14,860 nt of DNA from a bacterium (GCA_030528665.1 JAUMYK010000027.1:1-14860), one strand, 5' to 3'; counted from the stretch's first letter, positions 1 through 7,062 are shown. Notes: generated by a model not told the origin, from the letters alone. Numbers and translations: made by a program.

Positions 1-42
1 AAAGCACCACTAAGTGGTAAGATAGAAATACTAGTTTATATC
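1..42. repeat. 42-bp repeat, copy 1, with perfect 13-bp palindrome
   Basis: Positions 1-42 match the reverse complement of 5799-5840 at about 36 of 42 bases, so the two copies are inverted relative to each other. This copy carries a perfect dyad, ACCACT-A-AGTGGT, at 7-19. It lies just downstream of the minus-strand gene ending at 53 and may continue beyond the left edge. It could be a dispersed repeat end, an operator-like site or a terminator remnant; the sequence does not decide between these. Confidence 0.6.
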
Positions 43-52
43 TTAAGAAATA

Positions 53-475
53 TTATCAAATAGCACTTTTCTTCTTATTGCTGTGTAGATGTTCCGCCAG
101 TGCTTGGTAGCTAGTGTGGATATACTGAATTTTATTGGCTAAAGTCTGATCTTGCAGAAGAGGCTGAAAGGTAAGAAGATTGGCTCTTCCACTGCTCGCC
201 CCCCACGCTCCCACATATACTTCCCAGTGAGCAGGATCATATTTGAGGACATAATACCAGATCGGAAACCCTCCATCAAAGCGTTGATAATGCTGGAGTG
301 TTGGCGGTAAATGTTGCATTACCTCTTGATTTCAAGCACCTTGTGGAGTAATTTCCAATACCAAAACTTCAGTTACCTTTTCTCTAAGCTCTCCTTTGAG
401 CTGTTCAAGAGGGGTATGCATACTCTCTTTATATTTAGCAGTTTCTAACTGCGCTAGGAGGGGAGAAAATTCCAT
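53..475 (-). CDS. Hypothetical protein, 140 aa
   Basis: I do not recognise this protein. Read with UGA as Gly it runs from ATG at 475 to a TAA at 53-55. Two UGA glycines are used (332-334 and 56-58, the latter being the last residue). Under the standard code only an 87-residue fragment would be called. The N-terminal third is charged and helical, with several Glu/Leu-rich turns. The middle is aromatic and glycine-rich (DGGFPIWYYVLKYD, then WEVYVGAWGASSGRANLL), suggesting a compact beta-sheet core. There is no signal peptide, membrane segment or Cys cluster. It starts 26 bases after the stop of the glycosyltransferase gene on the same strand, so the two are probably co-transcribed. No clear Shine-Dalgarno precedes the ATG, and an internal ATG at 421 is a possible later start. 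Confidence 0.6.
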
Positions 476-501
476 AAGAAATACTGAGAAATAAAACCGA
501 T

Positions 502-1677
502 TTATTCTTGTACAAAATGCCCAAAAGTCTGAATATTGCTTTTTTTTACTGTAAAAGCTTGCTGTACCATTGTTTCCATAAAGCTTGATGGCACAAGGTG
601 CTTGTCAAGGTGCTTTTCGAGTTGGCGTTTGAGGAGGAGGAGACTGAGATATTTCCACATCGCAAGCAAAAGCACGATCGGATTTTTACTTTCACACATT
701 TTGAGGAATGATTTGAAAGTCAGCTTTTTAACCTGTTTTTCTTGATAGACTTTGCTCGGAAAGGGATGAAAATAGCCCAGATCGTGGTACATCATTCGCT
801 TTTGAGCTTTCTGCTTGCGACTTATCCGCATCGGAAGCCATCAATTCCAACGAATCATACTATGAAACCAGATTAAATCAGGCTTTTCCTTTTTGAGAAA
901 AAAATGAAATCTGATTGCCTCCCATAGGTTAAACATTGCTAATCCAAGTCCTCCATACTTCTTTAGCTTTCCCAGAAAACCGCTTGGACACTGACTTCCC
1001 CAAAGCTGAACTTCATAGCCCTGTGCCTGCAAAAGTGCCTTCACATCGTGCAAATAGGTCTCGATCCCGCCAATCTTATTGATGAAATCGCTCACCAAAA
1101 CGATCTTTCTACACTTGAAATCAAAAACCATCGATTGAAACTGCTCAAACCGTCTTGCCTTGCTGTATTTTCCAGCAATTGTCTTGCATTTCTCAGCGAG
1201 TGCGTGATAAAAATCAGCATTTTCCTTTTTTTTCTCTTCAATGAGTTTTTCGAGAGTATTTTTGAGTTGCTCGATTTCGCTTTTCCCCTCTGCTTTTTCT
1301 ATCGCATACTGATCCAAAACAAAAGGCTGAAGCCCTCATTTCTGAAATCAGACAACAGGAATTCCCCATTGCAATACATTGATCGCACTCAAACCAAAGG
1401 TCTCGAGGCATTTTGAAGGCATTAAACAATAATCAATATTGCTCAAATATCTCTGCACTTCTTCCAGTGCTTTCCAGCCAAAAAAATGAATCTGAGAAAA
1501 CTGATTTCCTAGCTCTAAAAGCTCATTTTCATAGCTTCCTTTCCCAAAAATATAGAGATCAAAAGGTAAATCTGAACCTTGATAACTTTTAATCATATCC
1601 AAAAGCAGTCAGAATCCTTTTTCTTTTTCAAGTCTTCCAAGATACAAAAGTCAGAGTCTTGAACGAGTGTTCATCAT
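502..1677 (-). CDS. GT-B (family 4-like) glycosyltransferase with swapped domain order
   Basis: One 391-residue frame with five UGA glycines (residues 9, 23, 110, 114, 279). Residues 8-180 look like the donor-binding C-terminal domain of a GT4 enzyme: LGRLEKEKGFG at 13-23, DLYIFGKGSYE, then CLETFGLSAIN and GIPVVG at about 90-110. The second acidic residue of the EX7E motif is Asn. After a charged helical stretch, residues 191-391 look like the GT4 N-terminal acceptor domain: KIVLVSDF, GGIETYLHD at 203-211, KPDLIWFHS, YHDLGYFHPFP at 297-307, ending with a PSSF...FGHFV segment that normally leads into the donor domain. The halves are therefore in reverse order. A TAA sits just upstream of the ATG at 1677 and no second N-domain lies before it. 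A GGAGGT motif (1696-1701) is 18 bases upstream, which is unusually far. It probably transfers a nucleotide sugar to a surface glycan; the acceptor is unknown. Confidence 0.8.
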
Positions 1678-1749
1678 ATCTTACAAAAGCTAAACACCTC
1701 CAAGCATACACAAATCTTGTGCATTTACAATCAAAAAAACTGACCCAAA

Positions 1750-2535
1750 TTATGAGCCAGTTAATCGTTCCTGTTGTTCGAGATGCCAAGCATCCGCTAC
1801 TTCTACAATCAGTGCAGTCAGTTTTTTTTTGCCTGTTGTGCGAATGTTCCTTGCTAGTTTAAGCTGAAGCACTTTATCGAGGAGGAGAGGAATATCCTCT
1901 TCTTGGATACTACTCGTGCGCAAAAGACCACTAATGCGATGTTTGATAATCAATGCAAGAATTTTATGCTCCAAATGTCCATAGAGATAGGATTCCGTTC
2001 CTAATGTATTACGAATCTGTTCAATCAGGAGCTGGAGTTTTTTGCGTTGATCCATCTTTGTAGCGAGAAGATTTGTTGCTGTTTGCTGAGTCTCAACTTT
2101 TTTTTGAGATAGAGGAGGTGCGGTCACGCTTTTTTCAATCTCGTGGGTAAGTCGATACTGCAGTGCCATTGCATATTCTTTTTGAGTCCATATAGTGACT
2201 TTTTTCCGTCTTTTTGTAGACTTAGGCTTTCGTTTTTTTCGTTGAAACTTTGTAAGGTGAGCATCCAAGTATTCCTCGGTCTTTTCGGCTCCACAGAGCG
2301 TATGGATCGCAATCGAAGGACGATTTTTGATCACATATTGGAGGTGTCTGCACTTGCACTGTGTTACTATGATAGCTCCTTTGTACTTTGCGAGAGCAGA
2401 GGTAAGGAGTACTCGGTGGTTGTTTGTTTTTATTTTTGCCATAGTATTTGCTGTTTTTGGTTTCTTACAGAGAAGACTATAAAGATTAGAGCAATGATAG
2501 CAAGATTTTTTTGCACAAAAGGCATAAGGATGCAT
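1750..2535 (-). CDS. Cys-rich, lysine-rich protein of unknown function, 261 aa
   Basis: I do not recognise this protein. The N-terminus has a cysteine cluster, C7-x4-C12-x2-C15-x7-C23, followed by a second group around residues 59-81 (QCKCRH and HTLCG), which suggests structural zinc sites. A very basic stretch follows (about residues 95-112, KFQRKKRKPKSTKRRKK), which would suit RNA or DNA contact. The C-terminal half is helical and Leu/Lys-rich with no Cys. There is no signal peptide and no UGA codon, but it contains only about seven glycines. ATG at 2535 is the only ATG in the upstream open frame. A weak AAGGA lies about 12 bases before it. It is divergent from the RsmF-type gene and leads the minus-strand run that includes the glycosyltransferase. 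A role in nucleic acid binding is inference only. Confidence 0.6.
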   Translation of the reverse strand: MHPYAFCAKKSCYHCSNLYSLLCKKPKTANTMAKIKTNNHRVLLTSALAKYKGAIIVTQCKCRHLQYVIKNRPSIAIHTLCGAEKTEEYLDAHLTKFQRKKRKPKSTKRRKKVTIWTQKEYAMALQYRLTHEIEKSVTAPPLSQKKVETQQTATNLLATKMDQRKKLQLLIEQIRNTLGTESYLYGHLEHKILALIIKHRISGLLRTSSIQEEDIPLLLDKVLQLKLARNIRTTGKKKLTALIVEVADAWHLEQQERLTGS

Positions 2536-2550
2536 CGTGTTTTCTTGTCC

Positions 2551-2579
2551 TTGCTTTCTGCTAGCTAAAACACTATACT
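2551..2579 (+). promoter_or_regulatory. Promoter of the RsmF-type gene
   Basis: TTGCTT at 2551-2556, a 17-base spacer, then TATACT at 2574-2579, with the start codon 30 bases further on. The same bases read on the other strand give TATAGT (2572-2577) facing the divergent gene that starts at 2535, so the -10 region may serve both directions. The -35 for the minus direction is poor. Confidence 0.6.
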
Positions 2580-2609
2580 GACTCAGATTTCATTTTCCTT
2601 TTTCTATAG

Positions 2610-4034
2610 ATGAAAAAACAATCTTATTTGGACTTTATCAAAACCTTAGTTCCCGAGCAGGAATTTGAAGCTTTCAAATCTAGTTATCAAGCCCGCTTGC
2701 CAAAATCATTCAAATTGATCCAAAAAAAAGCAAAAAAGGCTGACTTGCTTGCTTATTTTTCCTCTCAATCACGAACGCTCTCCTTACCGGAGCTTTCCTG
2801 CGAATCAAAGCCCTATGATGATGTGCAATATGTCAGTAAATCCGAAAAATCCAGTCTTTGAAGCCATTTTCTCCATCAATGAGGATTCTTCTATGTCCAA
2901 GAAGTCGCAGCAGGACTCTCCGCTCAAATCCTCAATCCTCAAAAAGGGGATCTCGTGCTGGATCTCTGTGCTGCTCCTGGAGGGAAGACTGTCCAACTCG
3001 CTGATGCTTTGCTCGCTCAAGGTGCAGGTTTTGTGCTGGCAAACGAGCCGCTCAGTCCGAGGAGGAAAGCCCTCATTTTCAATCTCAATCGCTGCGGACT
3101 GCATAATACCGCGATTCTCGGCTATCGTGGCGAGCAGATCGGCGATCTCGCACCTGAGAGTTTTGATAAAGTCTTGGTTGATGCGCCTTGTTCTGGCGAG
3201 GGAATGAATTATAAACACGACAAAAACACGCGTTATCGAGATGCAAAGTCCGCTCAGCAATTCGCCACGCTCCAGCTCCAAATCCTCATCTCAGGACTAA
3301 AAGCACTAAAAGTCTGATGAGAATTGGTCTATTCAACTTGCACGCTCAATCCCCTCGAGAATGAAGGCGTGATCAGTCAGCTTTTGAAACTTTTTCCTGA
3401 GCAGATCAAGCTTTTGCCAGTTCCGATCGATCAAAAAAGTCCTTGACTTACTGCGTATCAAGAACAGGTTTTGTTGAGTTCTGAGCAGGCTTCTCAGCTG
3501 GCGAGATTCTGGCCACATCTTCAGCAGACGGGCTGATTTTTCCTTACCAAGCTCAAAAAGACCGCTTCAATACCGCATTCTCCTCAACAAGACCTCAGAA
3601 AACAAGAAAAAAACTGACTTTCTTCTTCGAGTGAACTTCAAGATCAGGTGTGGGCTTTGCTTTCTGGGCACTGGGGGATTCCTAGAGATCCAAACTTGCT
3701 TTTCTTGGCTTCAGATTCGGCAATTTACCTCACTTCTCAGCAGTGAGCCAAGCTCCCTTCACAACTCTTTATCGAAAAAATCGGAATCCCCATCTTCAAA
3801 ATCGGCTTCAAAGGCGAACGAATCCCACAACAAGGCTTGGCGACTTGCCTCGGCGACCGTGCCAACCTTAATACTTACGAAATCACCGATCAGCAGGCAC
3901 AAAAACTTTCAGATCGCCTCGACTTGAATGAAAAACGAGGAGCAGAATCAGCTTTTCTTATTTTGAAATGGAAAGGCTACGGTTTCGCTCTTGTCAAGCA
4001 GGTTTGAGCAACTTTGAAAAATAAGATGGGATAG
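2610..4034 (+). CDS. rsmF: RsmF-type 16S rRNA (cytosine-C5) methyltransferase
   Basis: A 474-residue protein, close to the roughly 480 of E. coli RsmF, readable only with nine UGA codons as Gly (2859, 2880, 3315, 3318, 3444, 3534, 3615, 3744, 4005). It uses SAM to methylate C5 of a cytosine in rRNA. The QGGFFYVQE motif comes after about 90 residues. The SAM-binding motif VLDLCAAPGGKT is at 116-127, motif IV DAPCSGEG at 191-198, and motif VI YSTCT at 241-245 with the catalytic Cys at 244. The two adjacent UGA codons encode the glycines just before ELVYSTCT, where RsmB/RsmF/NSUN proteins have a glycine-rich turn. The C-terminal half (GIPIFKIGFKGERIPQQGLA, then KWKGYGFALVKQVGATLKN) resembles the PUA-like tail of RsmF, which favours RsmF over RsmB. 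The exact target base is inferred from the family. It ends in TAG at 4032. Confidence 0.87.
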
Positions 4035-4036
4035 CT

Positions 4037-4123
4037 AAAAACCCCTCCTAGCCTCCCCTTATCAGGGGAGGAAATTCTTTAGTTAACTTCCCCCTTGTCA
4101 AAGGGGGATTGAGGGGGATTTTA
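4037..4123. repeat. GC-rich double-hairpin repeat, probable bidirectional terminator
   Basis: Two G/C-run hairpins lie side by side. The first is CCTCCCC at 4052-4058 against GGGGAGG at 4065-4071, with loop TTATCA. The second is TCCCCCTT at 4089-4096 against AAGGGGGA at 4101-4108, with loop GTCA. The left half resembles the reverse complement of the right half, so the whole is an imperfect 87-base palindrome with outer arms AAAACCCCTCC and GAGGGGGATTTT. A T-run follows at 4121-4131. Its base composition is unlike its surroundings. It sits three bases after the rsmF stop and could end transcription from either side. It also has the look of a dispersed REP- or MITE-like element. Confidence 0.7.
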
Positions 4124-4172
4124 TTTTTTTTCTATCGGTTATTTGACTTTTTATTCTTTATCTTCCAAAAAA

Positions 4173-4742
4173 ATGCGAAATCAACTCACTCAAATCTTCC
4201 TCGAAAAAAATCAAAAACTGAATCTTTCCGCCATTCGTGATTCGGAGGGCGTTCGCCTCAAACATATTCAGGATTCTTTGATGCTTTTGGAAACCTGAAT
4301 TATCAAGCCTGGAATGCTCGTGATTGATGTGGGGACTGGTGGCGGATTTCCGCTGATGCCACTTGCTTTGAGCTATCCTGAGACGCAATTTCTCGGCATC
4401 GATTCGGTGAGGAAAAAAACGCTCGCGGTCAATGAAATGCTTGCTCAGCTCTGAGCCAAAAATGCGGAAGTTTTATGGACGAGAATGGAAGATTATCAGG
4501 GAGAAAAAGCTGATGTCATCACCGCCAGAGCCGTTGCTTACAGTGATAAACTGATAGAGCGAGCGTTTCCCCTCCTCAAGCACGGTGGCTATTTCCTTTT
4601 GATGAAGCAGGAAAATCCAGAAGAAAAGTCAGTTTTACTTGCTTTATGCAAAAAATATCATATGGATTTGGTAGAGGAGAGAAAGTATGAGCTTTTTGAC
4701 TGAGATATTCAGAGAGTGATTTGGGTGATTAGAAAAAGGTAG
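4173..4742 (+). CDS. rsmG: 16S rRNA (guanine-N7) methyltransferase RsmG (GidB)
   Basis: A 189-residue SAM-dependent methyltransferase of the RsmG/GidB family, which makes m7G527 in the 530 loop of 16S rRNA. The N-terminal LEKNQKLNLSAIRD and the H-IQDSL segment are typical. The SAM-binding loop VIDVGTGGGFP is at 50-60 and GIDSVRKKTLAVNEM follows. Then come ADVITARAVA and LLKHGGYFLLMK. Three UGA glycines are needed (4296, 4452, 4701), the middle one in the QLGAKNAEV turn. Under the standard code the gene would break into short fragments. It ends in TAG two bases before the TAA of the convergent M16-like gene. A TTGACT at 4143-4148 could be a -35, but I see no good -10 with it. Confidence 0.93.
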
Positions 4743-4744
4743 CA

Positions 4745-5674
4745 TTATCTCATCTTATCGTGAAAAAATTTGGTGATGATGGGGAGAATATGCTCAGTAG
4801 AGATACTTGCAATACATTTTTTATGTTCCTCCTCTGTGAAAAATTTGCCTAGAAAGAGTGCGATCAGTCCATCTCGATAACGATATCGCCCTTGATCAAG
4901 TCTAGTGAGATAGGTTGCTTGAAAGAGAGGCAAAAAGTGTAAAAATTCTGACAGCTTGAATGGCGGTAGCGTATCTGCAAGGGTTAAGATAAAGTACTGG
5001 TCTGTAAGGGATCGTTCAAAACTTGGATAAAAATACTCTGCGTTTTGTGAGCTTTGATAGAGCAAATACGATTGAATAGCCTCTCCAATAAAATCAAGGA
5101 ATACAATATCCTCAATCCCTTTATACTCTACTCGGAGAGAAGTTTGGAGTTCTTTTCTATAGCGTAATTGATGTACAAAAATATTGCTACAATTATCAAG
5201 AGAAAGATGCGCTTTAGTAAGACTTTTCCCCTTTCCTCGAGAGCGGATAATGCGATTGTCTCTATCAACCAGAATACTATTTTCTGCAACATAGTACTTT
5301 TGATGATAGTTCTGCACGGTCTCTAGTCAGATTTCTTGTATTTTATTGGTCCTAATTTTTCTCCCAGCAATTCCGCTTAAAACTTTTTCATATACCTTTT
5401 GACCATAAGAGGGGGATTTGAGTTCCTTGCTAATAGCTTTCATCTCACGCTCAAAGACTGCTGGAACAATCGGTTTTTCAAGTTCCGAGAAAAATTCTTC
5501 AATAGCGATATCATCTCGCTCAAATCAGCTATATCCTGTAGCGGTCCAAGCCTCGGTCTCTTGATGATATTTTAAAAAGTGAGAAAAATCTGCTTGGTAA
5601 TTGACGCAGTGTTCCACCAGATGCGGGATAAATTTGTTATCATTTACGAAAGGAGTTTTGATATAGAGTTTCAT
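4745..5674 (-). CDS. M16-family peptidase-like protein, short form
   Basis: A 309-residue protein starting at ATG 5674, with two UGA glycines (residues 50 and 116). The standard code hides the N-terminal third, which is the informative part. HLVEH at 18-22 is the HxxEH inverted zinc site of M16 (pitrilysin/insulinase) peptidases. EREMKAISKELKS at 75-87 can supply the third zinc ligand (Glu84). LETVQNYHQKYYVAENSILV at 117-136 matches the segment with the conserved tyrosines that precedes the strand after the catalytic helices. M16 subunits are usually over 400 residues with two similar domains. This one has the first domain and a shortened second part with no further recognisable motif. No signal peptide is seen, so it is probably cytoplasmic. 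It may be a divergent or degenerate M16 member; activity is not certain. Confidence 0.72.
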
Positions 5675-5716
5675 AGCGGTGATTAGAGTAAAACACAACA
5701 ATGCTTACTATCAAGG

Positions 5717-5744
5717 AGTATAGCGAGAAATTGCCAATTTTCAA
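5717..5744 (-). promoter_or_regulatory. Promoter of the M16-like gene
   Basis: On the minus strand TTGAAA (complement of 5739-5744) is followed after 16 bases by TATACT (complement of 5717-5722), then 42 bases to the ATG at 5674. This is the same form as the rsmF and pilus promoters in this window. Confidence 0.65.
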
Positions 5745-5798
5745 TCAAAAGTCATCACTTTGATGAAAGAGGTAATTATAAATTTTGAGAGTTGTCGC

Positions 5799-5840
5799 GA
5801 TATGAACTGCTATTTTTATCTTATCACTTGGTGGTGCTTT
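5799..5840. repeat. 42-bp repeat, copy 2 (inverted relative to copy 1)
   Basis: The reverse complement of this stretch matches positions 1-42 at about 36 of 42 bases. The palindrome of copy 1 is degraded here (ATCACT-T-GGTGGT). TTATCACTT at 5821-5829 reappears as the exact inverted AAGTGATAA at 5885-5893, inside the probable promoter of the lipoprotein gene. The stretch lies in the region between the divergent M16-like and lipoprotein genes, where an operator would be expected. Confidence 0.6.
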
Positions 5841-5868
5841 TTGAAGGAGAATTTTTTTAAAAAATGAC

Positions 5869-5902
5869 TTGACTTGCAACTGAAAAGTGATAAAAAGAAT
5901 AT
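5869..5902 (+). promoter_or_regulatory. Candidate promoter of the lipoprotein gene
   Basis: Two overlapping -35 candidates occur, TTGACT at 5869-5874 and TTGCAA at 5874-5879. The best partner of the first is TAAAAA at 5891-5896, preceded by TGA so that it looks like an extended -10. The match is weaker than at the other promoters here. The AAGTGATAA motif (5885-5893) overlaps the -10, so a repressor binding there would block the promoter. Confidence 0.4.
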
Positions 5903-5903
5903 G

Positions 5904-5934
5904 AGGAGATCATTAACAGTAAAGTAAAAAAGCT
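5904..5934 (+). repeat. Left arm of inverted repeat around the lipoprotein gene
   Basis: ACAGTAAAGTAAAAAAGCT at 5916-5934 is repeated as its exact reverse complement at 6883-6901, a perfect 19-bp inverted repeat. AGGAGA at 5904-5909 is also mirrored by TCTCCT at 6909-6914 with a one-base difference in spacing, giving arms of about 31 bases. This arm ends 16 bases before the start codon. Confidence 0.85.
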
Positions 5935-5950
5935 TAAAAAAATATTTATT

Positions 5951-6871
5951 ATGAAAAAATTTTTTAATTTTATTGAAAGCCTAGTAGGCTTTATGAGACT
6001 CAATACTATGAGACTCATGATGTTAGGGATATGCTTGCTTTACGTAGTAAGCTGTAGTAACAGTCCTATTCACGACAGGAATCCAGTGAATACGGCATAT
6101 CGAGAAGGATTCCCGCTTGAAGAATTTAAAGCGTTTGGAGAGAAAGGAGATATTCAATCTCAAAAGGCTATGATAGCAAGCTATCGCAAACTCTTAACCA
6201 CCAATATCTTGAATCTGTATCCTGATATTGCTTCTGAAAAGAATATTACCTTTCTCATAGGAAGCGGATATGCCCAAGATGTTGAGGCTGGAGATGGAAA
6301 ATTTTATTCAGGGGAATTTGAAAATGAACTTATCATTATTTTAAATGACCCTAGTATAAAAGATACGCTCTTTTTGGCTTGTGGTAATGGAATGTTGCAA
6401 CCTCTGCAATTAAAAGCACAGACCCATTGTGGAACTGGTAATGCCTTTAGTATTACCATCGGTCAGGGTGAAAGTCTGGCTTCCTATTTTCCCAAATTTA
6501 GAGATTGGGGTAGAAAAGCTTCAGAATATGGCATCCTCATTAGAGATGAGAATGGGAAAGTGGTTGATGAGGAAATGTATTTCAAAAATCCCCACAAAAA
6601 GTATTATTCTGTCCTCTCTCCAGGGGATAAAATAAACTTACACACAGGGAAAGTTACTGATGCTAATAATCGAGAAGTCAATTTCCGAGATCGGCAACTT
6701 GCTACCTTTAATACCAATATTGCTCAGATTGAGTCAAAATTAAGCCAAATCAATAACCAGCTTAAGAAGGCTCATTCTAGAGAACGAAAACAGCTTCAAG
6801 ATAGCCAAAAACGCCTGAAGAAGCAACTTAATAATATTAAACAAGCAAAACAAGAGTTTTTGCGTAATTAA
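5951..6871 (+). CDS. Predicted lipoprotein of unknown function
   Basis: A 306-residue protein with an N-terminal hydrophobic segment ending in VVSC (lipobox Cys35), which predicts processing by signal peptidase II and attachment to the outer face of the membrane. Two further ATGs (residues 15 and 20) are alternative starts that would give a more usual signal length. The central domain has glycine-rich turns (LIGSGYAQDVEAGDG) and two cysteines (LACGNGM, THCGTGN) that could form a disulfide. A C-terminal segment from about residue 250 is Gln/Lys/Asn-rich and forms a coiled coil. I do not recognise the family. None of its 21 glycines uses UGA, unlike most neighbours. The gene is enclosed by a 19-bp inverted repeat and followed by its own terminator. 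Together these suggest a separate cassette, possibly acquired. Confidence 0.75.
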   Translation: MKKFFNFIESLVGFMRLNTMRLMMLGICLLYVVSCSNSPIHDRNPVNTAYREGFPLEEFKAFGEKGDIQSQKAMIASYRKLLTTNILNLYPDIASEKNITFLIGSGYAQDVEAGDGKFYSGEFENELIIILNDPSIKDTLFLACGNGMLQPLQLKAQTHCGTGNAFSITIGQGESLASYFPKFRDWGRKASEYGILIRDENGKVVDEEMYFKNPHKKYYSVLSPGDKINLHTGKVTDANNREVNFRDRQLATFNTNIAQIESKLSQINNQLKKAHSRERKQLQDSQKRLKKQLNNIKQAKQEFLRN

Positions 6872-6882
6872 TTGTATAATCC

Positions 6883-6914
6883 AGCTTTTTTACTTTACTG
6901 TATGTTCTTCTCCT
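6883..6914 (-). repeat. Right arm of inverted repeat around the lipoprotein gene
   Basis: AGCTTTTTTACTTTACTGT at 6883-6901 is the exact reverse complement of 5916-5934, and TCTCCT at 6909-6914 mirrors AGGAGA at 5904-5909. It starts 11 bases after the lipoprotein stop and ends just before the terminator hairpin. Confidence 0.85.
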
Positions 6915-6916
6915 AG

Positions 6917-6945
6917 AGTCAAGGTGCATTCTCCTTGACTTTTTG
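6917..6945 (+). terminator. Rho-independent terminator of the lipoprotein gene
   Basis: A perfect 8-bp stem, AGTCAAGG (6917-6924) and CCTTGACT (6933-6940), with an 8-base loop. The T-run begins in the stem's last base and continues to 6944. Confidence 0.8.
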
Positions 6946-7034
6946 TATTGACAAAAAAAGTCACAAAAAGAGTATCCCTAGTGCCTTTAGTGTAAAAAAG
7001 CATTCATTCCCCTTTCCCTCCCCAAAATCAAATC

Positions 7035-7062
7035 TTGCAATTCCTTTCCCAATCTCTACACT
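7035..7062 (+). promoter_or_regulatory. Promoter of the oligopeptidase gene
   Basis: TTGCAA at 7035-7040, a 16-base spacer, and TACACT at 7057-7062, 33 bases before the ATG. This nearly copies the pilus promoter at 9140-9167. A TTGACA at 6948-6953 is a second possible -35, but its -10 is poor. Confidence 0.55.

Noticed and set aside
2143..2568. Plus-strand open frame opposite the Cys-rich protein
   Set aside because: The translation is mostly Phe, Ser, Leu and Cys with no motif. The minus-strand reading has ordered Cys spacing and a stable composition, so that is preferred.
2805..3281. Minus-strand open frame opposite the RsmF-type gene
   Set aside because: The plus strand here encodes the SAM-binding and catalytic motifs of a known family.
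2610..4034. A decayed methyltransferase pseudogene broken by several stops
   Set aside because: All the interrupting stops are TGA, several at conserved glycines, and the frame is otherwise intact to a TAG. The same holds for the other broken genes.
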